Below, in pieces: positions 8,160 through 14,525 of a stretch of DNA of 17,767 nucleotides. This DNA comes from Anaerolineales bacterium (lineage in GTDB: Bacteria; Chloroflexota; Anaerolineae; Anaerolineales; UBA4823). The notes beneath the pieces are model-generated. The model saw nothing but the letters and a program-made list of their open reading frames with translations, did not search any database and had not been told where the DNA came from. Within the stretch, counting starts at the first letter, position 1, and every line of letters begins with the position of its first letter. The DNA is taken from positions 1-17,767 of the forward strand of contig JALHTN010000321.1 in assembly GCA_022865865.1 (NCBI GenBank). The letters run 5' to 3'. The position numbers were made by a program, and so were the translations under genes.

Positions 8160-8668
8160 GATTTTCCCTCCCAAGCTACTGCGACTGCGCCGATTAAAGC
8201 TGCCAGAAGCAGAACCGAGGCGATTTCGAAGGGAATAACATATCCTTCAGGTGATACCAGGGCGGCTCCAAGCACCTTGATGGAATCAAAACCTTGGGGT
8301 AGTTCCGGTAAGGTAGTTTGGAAGCCTTCCCAGGTGCTGAGCATCCATACCAGGGAGGTGAAGAGCACTAGTGACATCAAGCCTGCTAACCACCAGCTTT
8401 TATTTACGCTGCTGCCCGATTCCTGTTTTACTCTCCGGGTAAGCATGATAGCGAATATCATCAGAATAGCAATCGCACCGATATAGATCACTACCTGAAT
8501 CACAGTGAAAAACGTAGCGCTCAGCAGTCCGTACATTACAGCAACGCCGAATAACGTGAGAATCAACCAAAGGGCGGCGTGGATCAAGTTGCGAACCGTG
8601 ACAACCATCACCGCCCCACCCAGAGATACGACTGCTGTTATAAGAAAAATCACCTGCAAAACAGTCAT
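8156..8668 (-). CDS. nuoJ: NADH-quinone oxidoreductase subunit J
   Basis: A 170-residue, five-helix membrane subunit of complex I. The hallmark TM3 motif VIYIGAIAILMIFAIML (about 60-76), which holds the conserved tyrosine and the pi-bulge glycine region, is plain. In complex I this helix changes shape between catalytic states and opens or closes the water path to NuoK and NuoN. ATG at 8668 follows AGGAG that overlaps the nuoH stop region, and only 4 bp separate the genes. nuoI normally lies between nuoH and nuoJ; here the two abut, so nuoI is absent from this site. The stop overlaps the nuoK ATG. Confidence 0.95.
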   Translation of the reverse strand: MTVLQVIFLITAVVSLGGAVMVVTVRNLIHAALWLILTLFGVAVMYGLLSATFFTVIQVVIYIGAIAILMIFAIMLTRRVKQESGSSVNKSWWLAGLMSLVLFTSLVWMLSTWEGFQTTLPELPQGFDSIKVLGAALVSPEGYVIPFEIASVLLLAALIGAVAVAWEGKS

Positions 8669-8672
8669 CGCC

Positions 8673-9884
8673 TTACTCCTGTACTACTAGTTCATTCATT
8701 TCAGTCTCTGGAGGTACAGCTGTTGGTCGCTCTTCACCAATCCGCTTGCGCTCCGTGTGCGCATATCTTTTCAGGATCAGCACTGTTCCCAAAACGATCA
8801 GCAGGTTGGCACCCAACATCACCAGGATATACCAGACCGTGGGAACTCCAACCAACAGCTTATCCAGGATCGCAACCACGATCAGCAATATTAAAGCCAA
8901 AGGAGTAAGAAACTTCCAGTTAAATCCTAGCATTTGATCAATCCGAACCCGTGGGAACGAATATCGAATCCACATGATCAAATAATAGACGATGAAAGCT
9001 TTGGCAAATAAATATAGCGGACCGAGGATCGGAACTTGATCGACAAAGGGTCCCCGCCAACCACCTAAAAATAAGGTCGCGATCAAAGCGGATACCGTCA
9101 GTGCATGCAGCAACTCTCCTGCATAAAATAATCCAAATTTCATTCCCGTATACTCGATATGGAATCCAGCAACGATCTCTGACTCGGCCTCACTGATATC
9201 AAAAGGTGTGCGTCCCAGCTCGGCAATCGATGAGATGAATAGAATCACTGCCGCAAGGGGCACAATAAATATGAACCATGGGCTTTGTGCAGCCACAATG
9301 GTTTGCATCCCCATCGAACGAGCAAGCAGAACTGGAACCAGAAGAGCGATGAGCATGGGAACTTCATATGCGATCATCTGCGCAACCGTGCGAAAAGCGC
9401 CGAGTAAGGCGTATTTATTATTCGAAGCCCAACCCGCCATGATAATCCCCAACGTGCCAATTGAGCCAATCGCCACTACGTAAAGAACAGCCACGTTAAT
9501 ATCTGCACCGATAATCGTCGGGGCAAAGGGAACTACAGCCCATAGCAGCAGTACTGTGGCTAAAGCAATTATTGGTGCCAGGTTGAAGATAAATTTATCT
9601 GCTCCCACAGGCATAATATCTTCTTTAATCAGCAATTTGATCACATCCGCGATGGGTTGAATGATGCCGTATGGTCCGACGCGATTGGGTCCAAAGCGAT
9701 CTTGAAATCGAGCCACTATCTTCCGTTCGAGCCAAACCAGCATGATATCGACGATCAATACAAAGGTTGCCAGGATCACCACCCCCAAAACAGCTAGGAT
9801 TACTGTGATCAAACCTTCCGATAATCCCCAGCCAGACATTATTGTCCTCAGCCATTCAGCAATGGAATTTACTGGATCGCTCAT
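8673..9884 (-). CDS. nuoH: NADH-quinone oxidoreductase subunit H
   Basis: A 403-residue membrane subunit that forms the quinone chamber and links the membrane arm to the peripheral arm. Signature motifs are intact: WLERKIVARFQDRFGPNRVG (51-70), the ADVIKLLIKED segment (79-89), and AELGRTPFDISEAESE (221-236) with the acidic loop facing the quinone site. The C-terminus carries a hydrophilic tail of about 35 residues beyond the last helix (RYAHTERKRIGEERP and on). Start ATG at 9884 follows GGAGAG with 5-nt spacing. The gene is first after a hairpin that separates it from nuoA. Because NuoH must contact NuoB, NuoD and NuoI, partners must be encoded elsewhere in the genome. Confidence 0.96.
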   Translation of the reverse strand: MSDPVNSIAEWLRTIMSGWGLSEGLITVILAVLGVVILATFVLIVDIMLVWLERKIVARFQDRFGPNRVGPYGIIQPIADVIKLLIKEDIMPVGADKFIFNLAPIIALATVLLLWAVVPFAPTIIGADINVAVLYVVAIGSIGTLGIIMAGWASNNKYALLGAFRTVAQMIAYEVPMLIALLVPVLLARSMGMQTIVAAQSPWFIFIVPLAAVILFISSIAELGRTPFDISEAESEIVAGFHIEYTGMKFGLFYAGELLHALTVSALIATLFLGGWRGPFVDQVPILGPLYLFAKAFIVYYLIMWIRYSFPRVRIDQMLGFNWKFLTPLALILLIVVAILDKLLVGVPTVWYILVMLGANLLIVLGTVLILKRYAHTERKRIGEERPTAVPPETEMNELVVQE

Positions 9885-9897
9885 TCCAACTCTCCAT

Positions 9898-9910
9898 GTT
9901 AATAATTAAC
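9898..9910. promoter_or_regulatory. 13-bp perfect palindrome upstream of nuoH
   Basis: GTTAATAATTAAC is a perfect inverted repeat (6+1+6) that ends 13 bp before the nuoH start, just upstream of its ribosome binding site. It lies between the nuoA/nuoH hairpin and the gene, where an operator for a nuoH promoter would be placed. It does not match the FNR or Rex consensus. AT-rich palindromes of this size can occur by chance. Confidence 0.25.
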
Positions 9911-9929
9911 CACCGAAACGAATATGTAC

Positions 9930-9963
9930 AAAAAGGCTGAGGGATATTTTCCATCAGCCTTTT
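9930..9963. terminator. Bidirectional terminator-like hairpin between nuoA and nuoH
   Basis: AAAAGGCTGA (9931-9940) pairs perfectly with TCAGCCTTTT (9954-9963). Inner bases can extend the stem (GGGA with TTCC). On the minus strand the stem is followed by a run of five T residues, the form of an intrinsic terminator. It starts about 20 nt after the nuoA stop. It would cut or attenuate transcription from nuoA into nuoH-N, or protect a processed 3' end. Confidence 0.6.
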
Positions 9964-9984
9964 GAAAATATAACCTTAGTCCCC

Positions 9985-10341
9985 CTATACCCATTCCAAA
10001 ACACCCTTACGCCATGTGTACAACAATCCCGCAACGAGGATCAGGATGAAAAGCACCCCTTCTAAAACAGCATACATCGGCAGCTGGTCGAATGCTACCG
10101 CCCAGGGATAGAGAAACACAATTTCAATATCAAAGATTAGGAAAACAAGTGCAAAGATATAATATTGGGCTTTGAATTGAACCCAGGTTTCCCCATAGGT
10201 TTCAATCCCACATTCATATGTTTCAGATTTAAGTGAATTTGGTTTCCGGGGGGCAATCAATCTCGGGATGATTAAAGCGGCAGCCGGAAATAACGGGGCT
10301 AAGAGAAGGAAAATTCCAATAAAAATCCAATCGTTAAGCAT
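9985..10341 (-). CDS. nuoA: NADH-quinone oxidoreductase subunit A
   Basis: A 118-residue, three-helix subunit at the junction of the membrane and peripheral arms. Family motifs are clear: SETYECGIE (39-47) in the first loop, with the cysteine that becomes exposed in the deactive state of mitochondrial ND3, then FLIFDIEIVFLYPWAVAF (67-84). ATG at 10341 has GGAG 5 nt upstream. It is the first nuo gene, divergent from the transaldolase gene. In the canonical operon nuoB follows. Here 100 bp with a hairpin follows and then nuoH, so nuoB-G are missing from this place. Confidence 0.95.
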   Translation of the reverse strand: MLNDWIFIGIFLLLAPLFPAAALIIPRLIAPRKPNSLKSETYECGIETYGETWVQFKAQYYIFALVFLIFDIEIVFLYPWAVAFDQLPMYAVLEGVLFILILVAGLLYTWRKGVLEWV

Positions 10342-10401
10342 AGGCGCTCCAAATCTGTCGGGAGGAAGTCAAAATCAGCTCTCCCAGGATTTTTTCACCT
10401 C

Positions 10402-10430
10402 AAAATAGATTTTACCGCTGCACGAGTCAG
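10402..10430 (-). promoter_or_regulatory. Candidate promoter of nuoA
   Basis: On the minus strand there is a CTGACT -35 (10425-10430), a 17-bp spacer, and a TATTTT -10 (10402-10407). It would give a leader of about 55 nt before nuoA. The match is moderate. Another extended -10-like sequence, TGGTAAAAT (10451-10459), lies further upstream without a good -35. Confidence 0.3.
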
Positions 10431-10497
10431 CTTTATTGGCAATGGGGCACATTTTACCATAAATAAAAAAGCTATTCATCAATTCCCGAATAAATGT

Positions 10498-10527
10498 TTC
10501 CCGAAAATTCCAGTATAGTTTTATAAT
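10498..10527 (+). promoter_or_regulatory. Candidate promoter of the transaldolase gene
   Basis: A perfect TATAAT (10522-10527) stands 24 bp before the ATG, with a poor -35 (TTCCCG, 10498-10503) at 18 bp. The -35 lies inside the second copy of a direct repeat TTCCCGAA (10483-10490 and 10498-10505, 15-bp period). Such a repeat could bind an activator that makes up for the weak -35. The ribosome binding site GGAGG (10540-10544) is 7 nt from the start codon. Confidence 0.5.
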
Positions 10528-10551
10528 ATTGAATTAAACGGAGGTAAATCA

Positions 10552-11769
10552 ATGAATGAAAGTGTACTCGAACGCTTAGCTCAAGTCAATCCAGACATGG
10601 AGATCTGGTGGGATTCGTCACCTTTGGTTTTCGAATCCTGGGTCAAAGATATGGTCGCAAAAGCACCACCAGAGAAGAAGGCTGACCTGGAAGAACAGCT
10701 CAACCGGATTTTTGTCCTGGACGATCCAGCCCAAAGCCTGGTGCGCGGCTGTACCACCAACCCACCTCTTTCGTTGGCCGCAGTCCAGAATAACCCACAA
10801 GGATGGAATGAGTGGATAGATGATTTGATCGCCTCTAATTCAGGCCTCGGACTGCAGGACTACTACTGGCTCACATATAAGGAAGTTATCCGGCGTGGGG
10901 CAGAGATGATGATGCCTATCTGGGAAGCCTCGGGAGGGCGTTTCGGTTACATTTCCGGACAGCTGGATCCCCGTCTGCTAACTGATGTGGACAAGATGGT
11001 TGAAACTGCCCAAGAGATCCGGGCAATTGCGCCGAACCTGATGATCAAGGTTCCAGCCAGCACTGAGGGTGTGGAAGTTGTCCGCACACTAACCTCAATG
11101 GCAATTCCTACCAACGTCACCACCTGCTTCACCCTGCCGCAAATTTGGGCAGTTGCCAAAGCTGCTGCCGAGGGAGTCGAAATCGCCAATGAAAAGAATG
11201 TTGACATGGGCCTCTGGCGAGCAGCAATCACGATGATGATCGGACGTCTTACCGAACATCCCGCCCTTGATCAGCAGGCACAACGAAGGGGGATTCAACT
11301 CACCTGGTCAGATAAGCACTGGTTGGGAATTTACGTTTTCCGGAGAGCTTTTCACTTATTAAAAGATAATGCCCTTCCCAGTAAGATGCTGGCTTGTTCC
11401 ATGCGCTATGGACCCATCGTCGGTGGAAAAAACCACTTCTGGGATGTTGAAAAAATCGCCGGTGATATTATTTACACTTTGCCGCCATATGTACTCGGAC
11501 CGCTCTTCAATAAATGTGAGGACCTGACGTTCGAGGAGGAAATCCTGTACGATGATGTCCCCTATGAAGTGATCGACAAGATGAGCAAAATCCCTTATGT
11601 GATCCAGTCCTGGGATGAAAACGGCATGGAAATCGACCAATTCAACCACCATCCGGCGACCATCACAACTGCCGAAGCGTTCTCTAAAGCCTCAGCTGGC
11701 CTGGAGAGTTATGTTGGAGAACGGATGGAAGTTGTCACTGGCAAAAAGGTGGCAAACGTCAGCGAGTAA
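10552..11769 (+). CDS. tal: Transaldolase family protein (FSA-like active site)
   Basis: A 405-residue cytosolic protein of the class I aldolase/transaldolase superfamily. Motifs in barrel order are: IWWDSSPLVF (Asp21, equivalent to the catalytic aspartate), GCTTNPPLS (66-74), GQLDPRL (136-142), LMIKVPASTEG (163-173) with Lys166 as the expected Schiff-base lysine, MIGRLTEH (229-236), and KMLACSMRYG (278-287). E. coli transaldolase has glutamate (Glu96, STEVDARL) where this protein has Gln137, and fructose-6-phosphate aldolase has a glutamine at this place. It may therefore act as an aldolase, or on another sugar phosphate, rather than as a classical transaldolase. At 405 residues it is longer than TalB (about 317) or FSA (220), with extra segments near 40-60 and at the C-terminus. 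Excellent ribosome binding site; monocistronic, ended by a strong terminator. Confidence 0.85.
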   Translation: MNESVLERLAQVNPDMEIWWDSSPLVFESWVKDMVAKAPPEKKADLEEQLNRIFVLDDPAQSLVRGCTTNPPLSLAAVQNNPQGWNEWIDDLIASNSGLGLQDYYWLTYKEVIRRGAEMMMPIWEASGGRFGYISGQLDPRLLTDVDKMVETAQEIRAIAPNLMIKVPASTEGVEVVRTLTSMAIPTNVTTCFTLPQIWAVAKAAAEGVEIANEKNVDMGLWRAAITMMIGRLTEHPALDQQAQRRGIQLTWSDKHWLGIYVFRRAFHLLKDNALPSKMLACSMRYGPIVGGKNHFWDVEKIAGDIIYTLPPYVLGPLFNKCEDLTFEEEILYDDVPYEVIDKMSKIPYVIQSWDENGMEIDQFNHHPATITTAEAFSKASAGLESYVGERMEVVTGKKVANVSE

Positions 11770-11853
11770 TCTTAATCGCCGTTCATCTTGATTAAGGCTT
11801 TCGTTCACGGGATTCAAGATCACACAGATTAAGGAAGAATAATCTGACTTTTG

Positions 11854-11888
11854 AGAGGTAAAAACCGCAAAGGTTTTACCTCTTTTTT
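11854..11888 (+). terminator. Intrinsic terminator of the transaldolase gene
   Basis: AGAGGTAAAAACC (11854-11866) pairs with GGTTTTACCTCT (11872-11883) across the loop GCAAA, with one bulged A, followed by a run of six T residues (11883-11888). It stands about 85 bp after the stop codon. Between the stop and the hairpin there is only a short inverted repeat, CTTAATC/GATTAAG (11771-11777, 11790-11796). Confidence 0.85.
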
Positions 11889-11965
11889 CCTCCGTGGAGA
11901 CTTGACTGGAACGATTAGGATCAGCTTAGAGAGGTTTTTGACCTGGTAGATCACATACTTGCGGC

Positions 11966-11985
11966 TGATATAATATTTAAATATT
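11966..11985 (+). promoter_or_regulatory. Extended -10 promoter with overlapping palindrome, upstream of the transglutaminase gene
   Basis: TGATATAAT (11966-11974) is a perfect extended -10 element (TGnTATAAT) with no good -35 at the normal distance. Immediately overlapping it is the 14-bp perfect palindrome AATATTTAAATATT (11972-11985), which would cover the start of transcription. This is a plausible operator position, though AT-richness weakens the case. The predicted leader to the ATG at 12064 is about 80 nt. The rest of the 11770-12063 gap shows only the upstream terminator. Confidence 0.45.
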
Positions 11986-12063
11986 TGGCACCTGAACCTT
12001 ATTCCAGAATTCAGAGTAATCTTGATGTATCCCGTTTGAGTATGAATATTATTGGTGTCTGCT

Positions 12064-14502
12064 ATGGAATATCCGGTCGATAAATCACAATCTACGCGCT
12101 GGTGGGATTGGCCCGCGGTTCTACTCCTCACTGCGGCGATCTACGTAGCTGCCACCCGGCTAAATGCAACTCACTGGACAAACGAGTTAAATGTAGTCCA
12201 AACCATTTCACTTGTGGGCGTCTTGGCCGGACTGGCGCTTGGGAAAAGCACCTTTTCACCAGGTATCGTCAGGATTTTCGGTTTTGTTTATGGTGCTTTT
12301 GTTATTCTCTGGCGGATGGGTCTGACCCTGGGAATTGGGGTGCTCTGGCCAGAAAGAATGATCAGCATGGGCAACCGCCTGCTGATCATTCTCGATCAAA
12401 TCTTCCAACAAAGACCGGTTACCGATAATTTGTTTTTTAACTTGCTGATGGGCATCCTGTTTTGGACATTAAGCATTTATGCCGGCTACAGTCTCACCCG
12501 CTATGGAAACCCCTGGCGAGCCATCATCCCGGCTGGTATGGCCATGATCGTCATTCACACATTTGATCATTTCTTACCGGTGCGCACCTGGTTCTTAGCA
12601 GGTTTTATTTTCCTGGCTTTATTTCTAGTCGCTCGAATGCAATTTGTAAAACTTCAATATCGCTGGAAGAACAGCGGAACTTATTTGCCACCTTACGTAA
12701 GCCTCGATTCTCTGCGCTTGGGATTGATTACAACTGTGATCCTGGTCTTGTTTGCCTGGACCGTGCCAGCCATAGCATCAGCGCTTCCACAAGCGGAACA
12801 GGTCTGGCTAAATGCAACGCGACCGTGGATGGATGTGCGCAATTCCCTGAGCAATGTATTCTATTCTCTGCAGGCTTCGGTTGGAGTAGTTACAGATTTC
12901 TACGGTGAAAATCTTCCTCTTGGAAGAGGCAATCCGCTCAGCGATACGACCATCATGATGATCGAAGCACCACCCCGATCAGCCTCCAATGTCCGCTACT
13001 ATTGGCGTTCGCGGGTTTACGACACATATGATCAGGGATGGTCCAGTACACTGCCAGTAGTTGACTTTGTCTCACCAGACGAATTCAATCTTAACTTACC
13101 TGAATATGAAAACCGAGCGGTAAGCACATTCTCCATTACAACAATTTTTCCTATCCAGAACCTTCAAACACCTTCTCAACCCGTTTGGGTCAGTCGCCCG
13201 GCAAATGCCTATTATGCTGTAAATTCCGATGGTTCTGTTGATCTCAGCCATCTAAAAGCCGATCCGGTCCTGATGTCTGGAGACACATATCGTGCAGAAG
13301 CCTCTCTGACCGCTGCCACCCAGAAAGAACTGCGCGAGGCAGGCACTGAATACCCATCATGGGTAACCGCACGCTATCTGCAGCTGCCAGATACCATCAC
13401 CCCGCGCACGATTGAACTTGCGAAAGGGATCGCCTCCGATTTCGATAATCCATACGATATCACCCAGGCCATCACAAATTTTTTGCGTACCAGCTTGAAT
13501 TACAATGATACTATTCCTGGACCTCCGGACGGCCAGGAGCCTATTGACTGGGTGCTTTTCGATCATAAAGAAGCTTTCTGTAATTACTACGCCAGTGCGG
13601 AAATTATAATGCTGCGCTCATTAGGGATTCCCGCCCGGCTCGCGGTAGGTTATGCAGAAGGTGAGCGTACTTCTCTCGGCGGTTCAGGAGATATACCAAC
13701 TTTGCGGCCTGGTGGCGAGAATATTCCGCAGGAGATCCAAAGTGAAGGCGATATATTTAACGTTCGCCACAAAGATGCACATGCCTGGCCGGAGGTTTAT
13801 TTCCCAAACACAGGTTGGGTAGAATTTGAACCGACCGTTTCGCAGCAGCCGATTATCCGTCCAATCGGATTGCTCTCGGACTCCTCCGATCAGCCTCCGC
13901 CTCAAACCCAACTTGATGAATTACAAGATCGAGCCCAGCGACAACTGGAAGAATTATCCGCATCAGATCCAGGTGGTCAGGTATTGAACATCGCTGGTAT
14001 GGAAATTAATCCCACGCCCATCTATATTTCCTTAGGGGTGATCACAGTTATTGCTCTAATCCTGCTTGTCCGCATGGTGCGCATCAGACGAGGCTCTCCT
14101 CCCATACCGGTGCAATTAGAATCAGGGTTAGAAAGAGCTGGAATCCAGTCTCCAAAGATTTTATTACATTGGGCTCGTTATGCTAGGATGTCCCCCCTTG
14201 CTCGTGCTTATAATGAGCTCAACCGGGCTTTGTCTCGCCTCGGGAGACCGCCGGTAATATCTGACACCCCTTCAGAGCGCGCAACTGATCTGGTGCAGCT
14301 GCTACCTGTATCTGAGGGCCCTGTCCAGGCTGTCATTATCCCGTATCAAAATGCTATCTATGGTGAACAACCTGAAGAAACAGAGGTTGCTCAACAGGCT
14401 GGTAAAGAGATCCGCAAAATATCTTACTTCGCAAAACTGCAGCGTATCTTGTCTCGTTTTCAGGACCCGAAACGCAGGCGAAAATCAACAGACCAACCTT
14501 AG
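12064..14502 (+). CDS. Membrane-anchored transglutaminase-like protein (TgpA/DUF3488 type)
   Basis: 812 residues. The N-terminal third (to about residue 240) holds six to seven membrane helices, starting at about 14-32. An extracytoplasmic region follows, ending in a transglutaminase-like domain at about 430-600. Its catalytic residues are visible: Cys506 (KEAFCNYYASAEIIMLRSLG), His573 (DAHAWPEVYF), and an acidic third residue in GWVEFEPT. A single membrane helix at about 653-676 leads to a cytoplasmic tail of about 135 residues resembling the DUF4129 region of this family (ARAYNELNRALSRLG). Related proteins act on envelope proteins or peptides; the substrate here is unknown. The ATG at 12064 has only a weak GGTG site; TTG at 12052 and GTG at 12055 are alternative starts. 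The stop is 23 bp before the adenylate cyclase gene, so the two are probably co-transcribed. Confidence 0.85.
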   Translation: MEYPVDKSQSTRWWDWPAVLLLTAAIYVAATRLNATHWTNELNVVQTISLVGVLAGLALGKSTFSPGIVRIFGFVYGAFVILWRMGLTLGIGVLWPERMISMGNRLLIILDQIFQQRPVTDNLFFNLLMGILFWTLSIYAGYSLTRYGNPWRAIIPAGMAMIVIHTFDHFLPVRTWFLAGFIFLALFLVARMQFVKLQYRWKNSGTYLPPYVSLDSLRLGLITTVILVLFAWTVPAIASALPQAEQVWLNATRPWMDVRNSLSNVFYSLQASVGVVTDFYGENLPLGRGNPLSDTTIMMIEAPPRSASNVRYYWRSRVYDTYDQGWSSTLPVVDFVSPDEFNLNLPEYENRAVSTFSITTIFPIQNLQTPSQPVWVSRPANAYYAVNSDGSVDLSHLKADPVLMSGDTYRAEASLTAATQKELREAGTEYPSWVTARYLQLPDTITPRTIELAKGIASDFDNPYDITQAITNFLRTSLNYNDTIPGPPDGQEPIDWVLFDHKEAFCNYYASAEIIMLRSLGIPARLAVGYAEGERTSLGGSGDIPTLRPGGENIPQEIQSEGDIFNVRHKDAHAWPEVYFPNTGWVEFEPTVSQQPIIRPIGLLSDSSDQPPPQTQLDELQDRAQRQLEELSASDPGGQVLNIAGMEINPTPIYISLGVITVIALILLVRMVRIRRGSPPIPVQLESGLERAGIQSPKILLHWARYARMSPLARAYNELNRALSRLGRPPVISDTPSERATDLVQLLPVSEGPVQAVIIPYQNAIYGEQPEETEVAQQAGKEIRKISYFAKLQRILSRFQDPKRRRKSTDQP

Positions 14503-14525
14503 TTGCAAAGCCAATAGAGTAATTA

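Noticed and set aside
8160..8174. Longer nuoK start at a TTG (8174), adding five residues
   Set aside because: The added codons are the GGGAGG ribosome binding site itself. The ATG at 8159 overlaps the nuoJ stop as ATGA and matches the family's length.
11829..12131. Minus-strand 100-residue frame between the transaldolase and transglutaminase genes
   Set aside because: It runs through a strong terminator, a promoter and the start of the transglutaminase gene, and its translation has no family features.
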